Counted from the first letter of the stretch, positions 43,952 through 52,838 are shown. The stretch is 64,000 nucleotides of DNA from Flavonifractor sp. An82 (GCF_002159265.1 NZ_NFHG01000003.1:62001-126000), one strand, 5' to 3'. Made by a program: numbers and translations. The notes: generated from the sequence alone by a model not told the origin.

Positions 43952-45301
43952 TTAAAGATGCCGGGATTCCGGCGCTGGGGCCGCGTCACACAGTACGGCC
44001 ACAGAAACATCTTCCAGTGTATTATAACCTATTTGTTTCAAATATGCGATACTTTTTTTGTCCAGGCGCTCCCCGGGGGCCACTACAGGCACACCGGGGG
44101 GATAAGGGGCCACCTGACAGGCGGCCACCAGCCCCTCCGCCTGCTCCAGGGGCAGGGTGCGCCGGGGGGCAAACAGGGCCTGCCGGGGGGTGAGCACCCG
44201 CTCCGGCGGCTCCGGTGGGGCCGGGTAGCCGGGACAGGGCCCCAGCGCCACTTCCTTCAATGCCGTTTCCAGCCGGGCAAAGTCGTCCAGGCTGTCGGCG
44301 CAGGTGGGGATGAATACCACATGGCCCCCGTCGGCCATCTCGGGCCAGACGTTTTGTTCCTCCAAAGCCTCCTGCACGGCATAGCCGTCAGAGGCGCACA
44401 CCACCAGCCGAGTGGGGTCCAGGGGGGCGTCCTTGTCAGTCAGGGCGGGGAAGATCTGCCGCAGCCGGGCCACCTCCTCCGCCGTTTTGCGGTAGGCCGC
44501 CCCCCCATGCTCCAGCATATGGGCCCGGCACAGATCCAGTGCGGCCATCATGGGATAGGAGGGGCTGGAGGAGCCGTAGATGGAGGCCGCCCGCCGCAGG
44601 TCGGCGTGGGAGAAGGTGCCGTTTGAGAACAGCAGGGCACTTTGCCCCGGGGCAGGCAGGGTCTTGTGGGCGGATACCACCAGCAGGTCGGCGGCGGACA
44701 GGCCGTAGTCCCCCAAAAAGGGCAGATGGGCCCCGTGGGCTCCGTCCACCACCAAAACGCCCCCGTGGCGGTGCATGATCTCCGCCAGGGCGGGCAAATC
44801 CGACAACACACCGTAATAAGTAGGAGAAGTAATACAGAGCGTCCTGATCTCCGGGTGGGCCTCCAGCTGCTGTTCCACCTCTTCCGGGGAAATGAGCCCG
44901 GTGACCCCGGCCTGCTCCATCCAGGGCCGCTGCAAGTACACCGGCTTCAGATCCAGCAGGGCCAGGGCGTTGTAGGCCGAGCGGTGGCTTCCCCGGTCCA
45001 GCAGAATGGTGTCCCCCGGCTGGCAGGCCAGGGTAAGGGCAGTCAGCACCCCCTGGGTGGAGCCGCCGGTGAGAAAGAGGCAGCTGTCCATGTGGAATAC
45101 CTCCGCCCACAGCCCCTCCGCCTCCCCGATGGCCCCGCCTCCGTCAAAGAGGTTGCCGGTGGGAGGCAGCTCAGTGAAGTCGATGGCAGACAGATTGTCC
45201 AGCCCCGGCAGGGGCTTGCCCTTGTGGCCGGGCATGTGCATCCGCAGGGGATGTTGGGCGGCAAAGGATGTCAGAGCGTCATACAGCGGTGTGTGTTCCA
45301 C
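43952..45301 (-). CDS. Orn/Lys/Arg decarboxylase-family PLP enzyme (YaaO-like)
   Basis: A 449-residue fold-type I PLP enzyme. MHMPGHKGKPLPGL near the N-terminus, FLTGGSTQGVL, VLVVDGAHGAHLPFLG (Asp to the pyridine nitrogen) and VVSAHKTLPAPGQSALL (PLP lysine in SAHKTL) identify the family. It decarboxylates a basic amino acid, probably arginine or lysine, giving polyamine precursors. I chose GTG 45301 because AAAGGAGGG lies 7-8 nt upstream; the ATG at 45328 overlaps mnmA and has no ribosome site. The C-terminal domain is shorter than in inducible enterobacterial enzymes. Confidence 0.88.
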   Translation of the reverse strand: MEHTPLYDALTSFAAQHPLRMHMPGHKGKPLPGLDNLSAIDFTELPPTGNLFDGGGAIGEAEGLWAEVFHMDSCLFLTGGSTQGVLTALTLACQPGDTILLDRGSHRSAYNALALLDLKPVYLQRPWMEQAGVTGLISPEEVEQQLEAHPEIRTLCITSPTYYGVLSDLPALAEIMHRHGGVLVVDGAHGAHLPFLGDYGLSAADLLVVSAHKTLPAPGQSALLFSNGTFSHADLRRAASIYGSSSPSYPMMAALDLCRAHMLEHGGAAYRKTAEEVARLRQIFPALTDKDAPLDPTRLVVCASDGYAVQEALEEQNVWPEMADGGHVVFIPTCADSLDDFARLETALKEVALGPCPGYPAPPEPPERVLTPRQALFAPRRTLPLEQAEGLVAACQVAPYPPGVPVVAPGERLDKKSIAYLKQIGYNTLEDVSVAVLCDAAPAPESRHL

Positions 45302-45316
45302 ATGGGTTCCCTCCTT

Positions 45317-45325
45317 TGTGGATAA
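45317..45325. promoter_or_regulatory. Consensus DnaA box at the mnmA-decarboxylase border
   Basis: TGTGGATAA, the exact complement of TTATCCACA, next to the ribosome site of the decarboxylase gene. It may be chance or a regulatory box. Confidence 0.4.
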
Positions 45326-45327
45326 CA

Positions 45328-46341
45328 TCAGACGGCCCCCTCGATCCAGGCGGAGCCCGCCACGGTGTCCCCTAAATAGAACACCGCCAGCTGGCCTGGG
45401 GTTGGGGCCCGAGCGGGGGTCTTCATCTCAATGCGCACGCCCTTTTCATGGGGATAGACCGTGCCCTTCGCCTGGGTGCGGGAGTGGCGCAAACGAATGG
45501 TGACCTCCAGAGGGCCGTCCAGCCCCTCCACCCCGATCCAGTTGGGGGAAGAGCAGAATACGGTGGACTTGCCCAGGTCGGAGCCGTCGGAGAGCACCAC
45601 CTCATGGGTATCCGGCCGCAGGGCGGTGACGAAATACCGGTGGGGGCCGGAGACCCCCAGCCCTCTCCCCTGGCCCAGGGTGTAGTGGTGGACCCCCTTG
45701 TGGCGGCCCAGCACCTTGCCCTCCCTGTCCACAAAATTGCCCGCCGGTGTGGAAAAGCCCCGGCGGTCCAGCCAGGCGGCGTAGTCCCCGTCGGGGATGA
45801 AGCAGATCTCCATGGAGTCCGGCTTGTCCGCCACGGGAATACCGAAGTTGTGAGCCAGGGCCCTCACCTCGACCTTTTCGTAATTTCCCAGGGGGAAAAT
45901 CACTCTCTGTAATTGCTCCTTGGTGAGCCGGGCCAGCATATAGGACTGATCGTTGGCGGGACGGCCCTTTTTCAGCACCCCGTTTTCCACATTGGCGTAG
46001 TGGCCGGTGGAAACATATCGTGCCCCGATCTGGTCGGCCAGCCGGAAGAGGGCGGGAAATTTCACCGTGGGGTTGCACAGGGCGCAGGGCAGGGGCGTGC
46101 GGCCGCACTGATAGGAGGCGGCAAAGGGGGCGCACACCTGCGCCTCCAGCTGGTCCCGGATGTCGGCCACCGCAAAGGGGATGGACAGACGCTGAGCCAC
46201 CGCGGCGGCGTCGGCCGCCCCGGTGCCTCCCAGGCCGATGTCCAGGTAGAGGCCGGTGACGGCGAAGCCCTGCTCCTTCAGCAGGGTGGCCGCCACGGCG
46301 GAGTCCACCCCGCCGGACAGGCCCAGAACGATTTTTTCCAT
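45328..46341 (-). CDS. mnmA: tRNA-specific 2-thiouridylase MnmA
   Basis: A 337-residue MnmA: N-terminal PP-loop LGLSGGVDSAVAATLL (about residues 5-20), catalytic CALCNPTVKF, the central RPANDQSYML and the EICFIPDGDYAAWL insertion, and a C-terminal beta-barrel. It makes s2U at tRNA wobble position 34 of Glu, Gln and Lys tRNAs. mnmG, which modifies the same base, ends 9 bp upstream in the same direction, so wobble-uridine enzymes cluster here. Confidence 0.96.
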   Translation of the reverse strand: MEKIVLGLSGGVDSAVAATLLKEQGFAVTGLYLDIGLGGTGAADAAAVAQRLSIPFAVADIRDQLEAQVCAPFAASYQCGRTPLPCALCNPTVKFPALFRLADQIGARYVSTGHYANVENGVLKKGRPANDQSYMLARLTKEQLQRVIFPLGNYEKVEVRALAHNFGIPVADKPDSMEICFIPDGDYAAWLDRRGFSTPAGNFVDREGKVLGRHKGVHHYTLGQGRGLGVSGPHRYFVTALRPDTHEVVLSDGSDLGKSTVFCSSPNWIGVEGLDGPLEVTIRLRHSRTQAKGTVYPHEKGVRIEMKTPARAPTPGQLAVFYLGDTVAGSAWIEGAV

Positions 46342-46350
46342 ATAAACTCC

Positions 46351-48159
46351 TTATTTCTCCAAAAAGACCATCAGCACCGCGATGTCCGCCGGGCTGACCC
46401 CGGAAATACGGCTGGCCTGGCCCAGGTTCAGGGGCTTGATCTGGTCCAGCTTCTGCCGGGCCTCCAGCCGCAGGCCCTCCATGGACAGGTAGTCCAGATC
46501 GGCGGGCAGGGGCCGGTCCTCCATCTTCCGCTGCTCGGCCACCTGCCGCAGCTGCCGGTCGATGTACCCCTGGTATTTCACCGAGATTTCCACCGCCTCG
46601 GTGATCTCGGTGGACAACTCCGGCCGGTCCTTATCCACCGCGGCCAGGCTGTCATAGCTGTTTTCCGGCCGGCGCAGCAGGTCCACCAGCCGTCCCTCCG
46701 CCGTGCCGGTGTGGGTGAGCCGTTTGATCTCCTTGTCCACGGCGGCGTATTTTGCTTCCACCGCCGCCATTCTCTCGTCGCTGACCAGCCCGATGGCGTG
46801 GCCGATGGGGCACAGCCGCCGGTCGGCGTTGTCCTGCCGGTGGAGCAGCCGGTACTCGGTGCGGGAGGTCATCATCCGGTAGGGCTCGTTGGTGCCCTTG
46901 GTCACCAGATCGTCAATGAGTACCCCGATGTACCCCTGATCCCGCCGGAGGATCAGGGGGTCCCGGCCCAGCAGCTTCAAAGCGGCATTCACCCCCGCCA
47001 CAAAGCCCTGAACGGCGGCCTCCTCATAGCCGGAGGAGCCGTTGAACTGGCCCGCGCCGTAGAGGCCCTTTACCTTCTTGTGCTCCAGGGTGGGCAGCAG
47101 CTCGGTGGGGTCCACACAGTCGTACTCGATGGCGTAGGCGGGCCGGGTCATCTCGGCCCGCTCCAGACCGGGAATGGTGTGGAGCATCTGGATCTGCACG
47201 TCCTCCGGCAGGGAGGAGGAAAAGCCCTGAAGGTAGAGCTCCTCGGTGTTGAGCCCCATGGGCTCCAGAAAGAGCTGGTGGCGCTCCTTGTCGGGGAAGC
47301 GGACGATCTTGGTCTCAATGGAGGGGCAGTACCGGGGCCCCACCCCCTCGATGGTGCCGTCATACAGGGGGGAGCGGTCCAGATTGGCCCGGATGATGGC
47401 GTGGGTCTGCTCATTGGTGTAGGTCAGCCAGCAGATGGCCTTGTTTTCCGGGGGAACTTTGGTCTCAAAGGAGAAGGGCAGCACCTCCTGGTCCCCCGGC
47501 TGGACCTCCAGCTGGGAGAAATCCACGCTGCGGGCGTGGATGCGGGGGGGCGTGCCCGTCTTGAACCGGCGGAGGGTGATTCCCAGCCCTTTCAGGCTGT
47601 CGGTGAGGGGGAGGGCGGCGGCCAGCCCGTCGGGGCCGGAGTCCCTTGTCACCTCGCCGATGATGGTGCGGCCCCCCAGGAAGGTGCCCGAGGCCACCAC
47701 CACCGCACGGACCTTGTACTCCGCGCCGTATACCGTGCGCACGCCGGACACCCGGCCCTCTTGGGTGAGAATGTCGGTGACCTCCGCCTGCTTGACCCAC
47801 AGGTTAGTCTGCCCCTCCAGGGTGTGTTTCATGACCTCCTGGTAGCGGCGGCGGTCGGCCTGGGCCCGGAGGGACCACACAGCCGGGCCCTTGCCCCGGT
47901 TAAGCAGCCGGTACTGGATGCAGGCCTGGTCGGCGGCTCTGGCCATCTCGCCCCCCAGGGCGTCCAGCTCCCGGACCAGATGGCCCTTGCCGGTGCCGCC
48001 GATGGCGGGGTTGCAGGGCATATTGCCCACCGCGTCCAGATTGACGGTGAAGCACAGGGTTTTCAATCCCAGCCGGGCGGCGGCCAGGGCGGCCTCAATG
48101 CCCGCGTGGCCCGCGCCGATGACGGCAATATCAAAGGTTCCAGCGTCGTAAGTAGTCAT
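46351..48159 (-). CDS. mnmG: tRNA uridine-5-carboxymethylaminomethyl synthase subunit MnmG
   Basis: A 602-residue FAD protein: N-terminal [42 protein letters not shown] (family signature 1) and [20 protein letters not shown] (signature 2), with C-terminal helical domain. With MnmE it installs the cmnm5U34 modification. mnmE is not in the window and rsmG, often next to mnmG, is 46 kb away. Slightly shorter than the usual 620-630 residues but no domain is missing. Confidence 0.97.
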   Translation of the reverse strand: MTTYDAGTFDIAVIGAGHAGIEAALAAARLGLKTLCFTVNLDAVGNMPCNPAIGGTGKGHLVRELDALGGEMARAADQACIQYRLLNRGKGPAVWSLRAQADRRRYQEVMKHTLEGQTNLWVKQAEVTDILTQEGRVSGVRTVYGAEYKVRAVVVASGTFLGGRTIIGEVTRDSGPDGLAAALPLTDSLKGLGITLRRFKTGTPPRIHARSVDFSQLEVQPGDQEVLPFSFETKVPPENKAICWLTYTNEQTHAIIRANLDRSPLYDGTIEGVGPRYCPSIETKIVRFPDKERHQLFLEPMGLNTEELYLQGFSSSLPEDVQIQMLHTIPGLERAEMTRPAYAIEYDCVDPTELLPTLEHKKVKGLYGAGQFNGSSGYEEAAVQGFVAGVNAALKLLGRDPLILRRDQGYIGVLIDDLVTKGTNEPYRMMTSRTEYRLLHRQDNADRRLCPIGHAIGLVSDERMAAVEAKYAAVDKEIKRLTHTGTAEGRLVDLLRRPENSYDSLAAVDKDRPELSTEITEAVEISVKYQGYIDRQLRQVAEQRKMEDRPLPADLDYLSMEGLRLEARQKLDQIKPLNLGQASRISGVSPADIAVLMVFLEK

Positions 48160-48217
48160 AACCGGTCCAAGTCCTTTTATCTAAAATGAAATCATGGGGG
48201 GACGGGCGCTACGCCCG

Positions 48218-49111
48218 TCACGCCCCGTATACGATGGTGATGGCCTGGTGGCAGTTGGACACCTCCACCTCCCGATGGTCGCCGCCGAACTCCCCGTCCA
48301 GGGTCCAGGCCAGATCCTGTTCACTGCGGATCTTTGCCCGGCTGGTGCGCAGGCAGGTCACCAGACCCTCCTCGTCGTCGCTGAAGTTGGTCAGGGCCTT
48401 TAGGATCCCCTGGAGCTGGAGGATGCTCTGGGGCTGGCGCACCAGCATCACCTCAAAAAGCCCGTCGTCCAGGGCAATGGGCTGGGCGGGGGTGCTCTTG
48501 ATGCCCGCCACCGACAGGGTGTTGGACACCAGGCCCAGGCAGAAGCTGTCGGTGAGGGTGCCGCCGTCGTATTCCACCGTCATCAGGTGGGGCTGAATGG
48601 TGCCCAGCCGGGTCACCGACGGCAGCACATAGGCCATATGGCCCAGCAGGTTCTTGGCCTGCTGGGAGGTGGTGTAGGCCAGGTCGGTGAAGGCCCCAAA
48701 GGCGGCCACATAGATAAAATCGGTGTCGTTGAACTTGCCCACATCCACCGGCCGGGGTACCCCCGCCGCCGCCACCGCCGCCAGCTCCTCCAGGGTGCGG
48801 GGGAGCTCCAGGTTCTTGGCGAAGTCGTTGGTGGTGCCCGCCGGGATATATCCCACCGTGGGCCGCCCCTCTTTCGGCAGCTCCATCAGGCCGGACACCA
48901 CCTCGTGGAGGGTGCCGTCCCCGCCGGAGCACACGATACGGTCAAACTCCCCCGCCCGGTCCCGGGCCACCGCCGTGGCGTCCCCCGGTCCCCGGGTGGG
49001 GTGGACGGTCACATCCCACTCCCTGGTCAGCTCGTCCAGAATGGGAGACAGACGGCCCCGCAGAGTGCCCTTGCCCGCGTGCAGATTGTAAATGAACAGC
49101 AGCTTTTTCAT
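48218..49111 (-). CDS. Diacylglycerol/lipid kinase family protein
   Basis: A 297-residue DAGK-catalytic-domain protein: IYNLHAGKGTLRGRLSPIL (NP-type loop), CSGGDGTLHEVVSGL (GGDGT motif, about residues 62-66) and YIPAGTTNDFAKNL (nucleotide site), then the beta-sandwich domain with LDDGLFEVMLV. It phosphorylates diacylglycerol or a related lipid to recycle it for phospholipid synthesis. It lies 58 bp upstream of mnmG, same strand. A GACGGGCG-CTA-CGCCCGTC hairpin (48201-48219) overlaps its stop. Confidence 0.9.
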   Translation of the reverse strand: MKKLLFIYNLHAGKGTLRGRLSPILDELTREWDVTVHPTRGPGDATAVARDRAGEFDRIVCSGGDGTLHEVVSGLMELPKEGRPTVGYIPAGTTNDFAKNLELPRTLEELAAVAAAGVPRPVDVGKFNDTDFIYVAAFGAFTDLAYTTSQQAKNLLGHMAYVLPSVTRLGTIQPHLMTVEYDGGTLTDSFCLGLVSNTLSVAGIKSTPAQPIALDDGLFEVMLVRQPQSILQLQGILKALTNFSDDEEGLVTCLRTSRAKIRSEQDLAWTLDGEFGGDHREVEVSNCHQAITIVYGA

Positions 49112-49259
49112 GATCTTCTCTCCTGGTCAAATCAAGCGGTCCACCGGACCTTGTCAAAATACAGTAACCCTTATTATATACCGGTATGGTGGGAAAACAC
49201 AACTCTTTTGCGCACAATGGGCCCCATTCCCCGGGAAAAAGGAAAATCCCAGCGCCCTC

Positions 49260-49288
49260 TTGCTTTTCTGCGCTAACGTGTGTAAAAT
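49260..49288 (+). promoter_or_regulatory. Predicted promoter of azlCD
   Basis: TTGCTT (49260-49265) and TAAAAT (49283-49288) with 17-bp spacing, 35 bp before ATG 49324. Confidence 0.45.
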
Positions 49289-49323
49289 ATGGATTTGATT
49301 TCAGCACAAAGGAAGTGCGCGCT

Positions 49324-50037
49324 ATGAACCGAAAAGCCCTGTCCGCCGCCTTTCCGGTGACGGTACCGGTGCTGATGGGCTACCTGGCTATCGGCATGGC
49401 CTTTGGCTTTATGCTCCAGGCCATCGGCTACAACTTCATCTGGGCCTTTTTCATGTCCCTCACCATCTACGCCGGGTCGGGCCAGTACCTGGGGGTGACA
49501 TTGCTGTCCACCGCCGCCTCCCTGGGTACGGTGGCCTTCATGACCCTGCTCATCAACTTCCGCCACCTGGTGTACGGCCTGTCCATGCTGGAGAAATTCC
49601 GGGGCATGGGCTGGCGGAAGTTTTACATGATCTTCTCCCTCACCGATGAGACCTATGCCCTGCTCTCCTCCGCCCAGGCACCGGTGGGGGTGGACCCCAA
49701 AAGCTTCTATTTCGCCATCGCCCTGCTGGACCAGAGCTACTGGATCATCGGGTCGGTGATCGGCGCGGTGGCGGGTGCCCTTATCCCGGTGGACACCACC
49801 GGCATCGACTTTGCAATGACCGCTCTCTTTGTGGTCATCGCCGTGGACCAGTGGAAGGCCTACCGCAATCACCTGCCCGCCCTGCTGGGCTTTGGGGTGA
49901 CCATCGTATTTCTCATCATTCTGGGCCAGATCTTCGGCCAGCAGCAGATGCTTATCGTCTCCCTGGGTGTGATCGTGCTGCTGCTGCTCATTCTGCGGGA
50001 CAAGCTGGAGGAAAAGGAGGGGAAGGAACCATGCTGA
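49324..50037 (+). CDS. azlC: AzlC-family branched-chain amino acid exporter, large subunit
   Basis: A 237-residue membrane protein with about five to six spans. Landmarks: PVLMGYLAIGMAFGFMLQ, MSLTIYAGSGQYLGVTLL and LINFRHLVYGLSMLEKF. AzlC with AzlD exports branched-chain amino acids or analogues. ATG 49324 is preceded by GGAAG; the longer frame upstream covers the promoter. Its stop overlaps the azlD start (ATGCTGA). Confidence 0.92.
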   Translation: MNRKALSAAFPVTVPVLMGYLAIGMAFGFMLQAIGYNFIWAFFMSLTIYAGSGQYLGVTLLSTAASLGTVAFMTLLINFRHLVYGLSMLEKFRGMGWRKFYMIFSLTDETYALLSSAQAPVGVDPKSFYFAIALLDQSYWIIGSVIGAVAGALIPVDTTGIDFAMTALFVVIAVDQWKAYRNHLPALLGFGVTIVFLIILGQIFGQQQMLIVSLGVIVLLLLILRDKLEEKEGKEPC

Positions 50038-50363
50038 CCACTGCCGGAGCCATCGCGGCCATTGCCGTCATGGCCATTGTGACCTTTTTGACCCGTGCCC
50101 TTCCCTTCCTGCTCTTTGACCGGGGGAGCGCGCCCCCCAAGCTGATCCTGTATCTGGGCCGGGTGCTTCCCCCCGCCGTCATCGCCATGCTCATCGTCTA
50201 CTGCCTGCGGGGGGTCTCCTTCGCCCAGGTGGGGGGCTGGGTCCCCCAGCTCATCTCGGTGGCGGCGGTGGTGGTCCTCCACCTGTGGAAGCACAACAAC
50301 CTGCTGAGCATCTTCGGCGGCACCATTTTGTACATGGTGCTGGTGCAGGCCGTTTTTGTGTAG
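50031..50363 (+). CDS. azlD: AzlD-family small subunit of the branched-chain amino acid exporter
   Basis: A 110-residue protein with four hydrophobic segments; AVMAIVTFLTRALPFLLF and YLGRVLPPAVIAMLIVYCL are AzlD landmarks. ATG 50031 overlaps the azlC stop by 7 nt, with GGAGGGGAAGG upstream, so the two are translationally coupled. Confidence 0.92.
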   Translation: MLTTAGAIAAIAVMAIVTFLTRALPFLLFDRGSAPPKLILYLGRVLPPAVIAMLIVYCLRGVSFAQVGGWVPQLISVAAVVVLHLWKHNNLLSIFGGTILYMVLVQAVFV

Positions 50364-50491
50364 GACCCTCCCCTGCGGGGCGGTTTTCCACCGGCGGGCC
50401 TGCCGGGGGCCAGTCCCGGCTCATGTTTCCGTCTGTCACACCCTTGCTGCCTGAAACCGTTGGGGCACAAGGGATGGAACGAAATACAGAA

Positions 50492-50522
50492 AGAAGGGGC
50501 GCCCCATTGGGGCGCCCCTTCT
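50492..50522 (+). terminator. Terminator downstream of azlCD
   Basis: AGAAGGGGCGCCCC (50492-50505), loop ATT, GGGGCGCCCCTTCT (50509-50522), then ATTT. It lies 128 bp past the azlD stop in the gap before the convergent protease gene. Confidence 0.65.
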
Positions 50523-50549
50523 ATTTACCTAAGAAAAGAGTTTTGCACA

Positions 50550-50570
50550 TTATCCACATGGTTTTCCACA
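50550..50570. promoter_or_regulatory. DnaA-box pair at the end of the M16 protease gene
   Basis: Consensus TTATCCACA (50550-50558) followed 3 bp later by TTTTCCACA (50562-50570), same orientation, 15 kb from the origin. Confidence 0.45.
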
Positions 50571-50574
50571 ATGG

Positions 50575-51840
50575 TCAGTTCAGCAGGGCCTGGTACTCCT
50601 CCGCCTTGCCTACCCGGCCCACGGCGGACAGAGAGGCCTGGGACAGGTCCATCAGCTCCCCGGCCAGGGTGCGCACGTCCTCCCGGGTGACGGCGTCGTA
50701 GGCGGCGATGATCTCCTCCTCGTCCAGCACCCGGCCCACCAGCATCTCCCCACGGCCCAGACTGCTCATGTGGGCCTGGGTGGACTCCAGCCCCATAAGG
50801 ACGTTGGCCTTGGACTGCTCCCGGGCCCGGTCCAGCTCCTCCTGGGTGACCCCGTGGTCGTTGAAGTCCTGGATGACGGACAGAATGGTGTCCAGGGCCT
50901 GCCCCTCGGTCTCCCGGCCCAGGGCGGTGTAGATGCCGAAGTAGCCTGTATCTTCATGGCAGGTGCCGTAGGAGTAGATGGAGTAGCACAGCCCCTTGCG
51001 CTCCCGCACCTGCTGGAACAGGCGGGAGGACATGCCGCCCCCCAGAATGGAGGAGAGCAGCTGCAGGGTGAACCGCCGGGGGTCGGAGAAGGGCAGCCCC
51101 GGGAAGGCCAGGGTCAGGTGATTCTGCTCGATGGCCTTTTTCTTCACCACAATGCCGCTGCGGTAGGCGGCGGGCTTGCTCTTTGCCGCCGGGCGGGGCT
51201 CCAGCACCGCAAACCGGGCGGCCAGATCGTCCACGTCGGCCTGGGTGAACCGGCCCGCCAGGGTGACCACAATGGAGTGGGGGCCGTAATGGGTGTCCTT
51301 GTACCGGCGCAGCCAGGCCCCGTCCATCCCCTCCAGGGTGGACTTTTTGCCCAGAATGGGCCGGGCCAGGGGGGAGCCCTTGAAGACCGCACCGGCCAGC
51401 CGCTCGGCGCACAGGTCCTCCGGGTTGTCCTCGTACATGCCGATCTCCTCTAAAATGACCCCCCGCTCGGTCTCCACGTCGCCGTCGTCAAACCTGGAGT
51501 GGAAGAACATATCGCACAGGATGTCGGTTGCTCTGGGCAGGTGGGTGTCCAGCACCCGGGCGTGGAAGCAGGTGCACTCCTTGGTGGTGAAGGCGTTGAC
51601 CTGCCCGCCGATGGCGTCCATCTCCTCCGCCAGCTGGGCGGCGGTGCGGGTGGCGGTGCCCTTGAAGAGCATGTGCTCAATAAAGTGGGCGGCGCCGTTT
51701 TCACCGGCCGCCTCGTGGCGGGAGCCGGTGCCCACCCAGATGCCCAGGCAGGCGGACCGCACGCCGGGCACCTCTTCCGTCAGGATACGCACCCCGTTGG
51801 GGAGCGTCCGTTTTTCATAGTTCAAACAGAAGGACCTCAC
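50575..51840 (-). CDS. M16-family zinc metalloprotease (processing-peptidase type)
   Basis: A 421-residue single-unit M16 protease. The inverted zinc motif HxxEH is AAHFIEHMLFKGT, with the downstream Glu in ERGVILEEIGMYEDNPEDL. The C-terminal inactive-like domain has the LGGGMSSRLFQQVRERKGLCYSI signature (split at family boundaries). Bacillus YmxG/MlpA is the close relative. The start is uncertain: GTG 51840 has little ribosome site, whereas in-frame TTG 51825 has GTGAGG 9 nt upstream and gives MNYEKRTLPNGVRIL. A small membrane peptide gene lies 19 bp upstream. Confidence 0.92.
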   Translation of the reverse strand: MRSFCLNYEKRTLPNGVRILTEEVPGVRSACLGIWVGTGSRHEAAGENGAAHFIEHMLFKGTATRTAAQLAEEMDAIGGQVNAFTTKECTCFHARVLDTHLPRATDILCDMFFHSRFDDGDVETERGVILEEIGMYEDNPEDLCAERLAGAVFKGSPLARPILGKKSTLEGMDGAWLRRYKDTHYGPHSIVVTLAGRFTQADVDDLAARFAVLEPRPAAKSKPAAYRSGIVVKKKAIEQNHLTLAFPGLPFSDPRRFTLQLLSSILGGGMSSRLFQQVRERKGLCYSIYSYGTCHEDTGYFGIYTALGRETEGQALDTILSVIQDFNDHGVTQEELDRAREQSKANVLMGLESTQAHMSSLGRGEMLVGRVLDEEEIIAAYDAVTREDVRTLAGELMDLSQASLSAVGRVGKAEEYQALLN

Positions 51841-51859
51841 AATCTTTCACATCGGGCGC

Positions 51860-51943
51860 TCAGCCCCGCAGGGCGATCAGGAGCAGTACCACCCCGGTGA
51901 TCGCCAGGATCAGCGCCAGGTATCCAATCACTTTCATCTTCAT
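51860..51943 (-). CDS. Predicted 27-residue single-span membrane peptide
   Basis: Minus-strand frame from ATG 51943 to TGA: MKMKVIGYLALILAITGVVL then LLIALRG, one hydrophobic helix with a basic start. GAGGAGAGGAG lies about 8 nt upstream, a strong ribosome site. It is 19 bp upstream of the M16 protease gene on the same strand, so they are likely co-transcribed. No family recognised. Confidence 0.6.
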   Translation of the reverse strand: MKMKVIGYLALILAITGVVLLLIALRG

Positions 51944-51981
51944 GCCGTGCCGCTCCTCTCCTCAGATTGCCCTATGCAGCA

Positions 51982-52065
51982 TTATATTATAACAACAAGC
52001 GGTAAAACCGCTTGTCCGCCGGATATCCGGCGGAAGCCGGCTCTGCCGGCTTTGTCATAGTGTAA
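51982..52065. repeat. Four-way-junction element D
   Basis: The closing stem is 51982-51994 with 52053-52065 (13 positions, one A-C mismatch, two T-G). Three arms abut with no linkers: ACAAGCGGT/ACCGCTTGT (51995-52015), CCGCCGG/CCGGCGG (52016-52033) and AAGCCGGC/GCCGGCTT (52034-52052). Element E begins one base later; GTAACAA spans the border, as at the oriC pair. Confidence 0.75.
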
Positions 52066-52066
52066 C

Positions 52067-52151
52067 AAGCGCAATCTGCCCTTTGCAGTGCAAAGGGCAG
52101 GTGCATGAAGTGCACAGCCGCATATCTGCGGCATTTGCGCTTATTATATCA
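52067..52151. repeat. Four-way-junction element E
   Basis: The closing stem is AAGCGCAA/TTGCGCTT (52067-52074 with 52135-52142). Its arms are 52076-52086 with 52090-52100 (11 bp), GTGCA/TGCAC (52101-52115), and GCCGCA/TGCGGC (52117-52132). The right flank TTATTATATCA (52141-52151) equals that of element B. The remaining spacer to 52295 carries only the nitroreductase promoter. Confidence 0.75.
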
Positions 52152-52224
52152 TACCTGAAATCGCTTGTCAGCCGAAAAACGAAGGGCCCGGGGGGCGGCC
52201 GGAAAATCTGTGAAAAACGCCTGC

Positions 52225-52253
52225 TTTACGCCGGAGCGGGAAACGGGTATACT
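52225..52253 (+). promoter_or_regulatory. Predicted promoter of the nitroreductase gene
   Basis: TTTACG (52225-52230) and TATACT (52248-52253), 17-bp spacing, 42 bp before the ATG. Confidence 0.55.
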
Positions 52254-52295
52254 GGAATGAGAACGTGCCTGTAAGGCGGAAAGGAAGTTGGAAGT

Positions 52296-52823
52296 ATGAA
52301 TCAGGAAGCGCTGAAGATGCTGGAGGAGCGCCGCAGCTGCCGGGCCTACAAGCCGGAGCAGATCACCGAGGAGGAGCTGCAGGCTGTGCTCAAGGCGGGC
52401 GTCTACGCCCCCACTGCCGGCGGCCGTCAGTCCCCCATCATTGTGGCCGTGCAGGACAAGGAGACGGTGGATACCCTGCGCAAGATGAATGCCGCCATCA
52501 TGGGCAAGCCGGAGGCCGACCCCTTCTACGGCGCCCCCACGGTGCTGGTGGTGCTGGCGCCTGTGGACAACGCCAACCGGGTGTATGACGGCAGCTGCGT
52601 CATGGACAACCTGCTCAACGCCGCCGAGGCCGCCGGTCTGGGCTCCTGCTGGATCCACCGGGCCAGGGAGGAGTTTGAGTCCGCCGAGGGCAAGGCCCTG
52701 CTGGAAAAGTGGGGGGTCCACGGGGAGTACGAGGGCGTGGGCCACTGCGTGCTGGGCTACTGGGAGGGCGACAAGCCCGCTCCCGCCCCCCGCAAGGAGA
52801 GCTACGTCTATTATGTGCGGTAA
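52296..52823 (+). CDS. Nitroreductase-family flavoprotein
   Basis: A 175-residue nitroreductase fold: ERRSCRAYKPEQITEEELQ (FMN phosphate-binding Arg/Ser cluster), AGVYAPTAGGRQSP, and CVMDNLLNAAEAAGLGSCWI with the second flavin-contact region. It probably reduces a nitro or quinone compound with NAD(P)H. It is monocistronic with a promoter and a terminator at 52839. Confidence 0.88.
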   Translation: MNQEALKMLEERRSCRAYKPEQITEEELQAVLKAGVYAPTAGGRQSPIIVAVQDKETVDTLRKMNAAIMGKPEADPFYGAPTVLVVLAPVDNANRVYDGSCVMDNLLNAAEAAGLGSCWIHRAREEFESAEGKALLEKWGVHGEYEGVGHCVLGYWEGDKPAPAPRKESYVYYVR

Positions 52824-52838
52824 TTGCCGCGGATAAGC

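Noticed and set aside
43952-45328. ATG 45328 as the start of the decarboxylase
   Set aside because: It lies inside the mnmA stop region with no ribosome site; the strong AAAGGAGGG lies after it and fits GTG 45301.
51982-52151. Phage attachment site or CRISPR-like array
   Set aside because: The palindromes are all different, so there are no identical direct repeats or regular spacers, and no integrase or cas gene is near.
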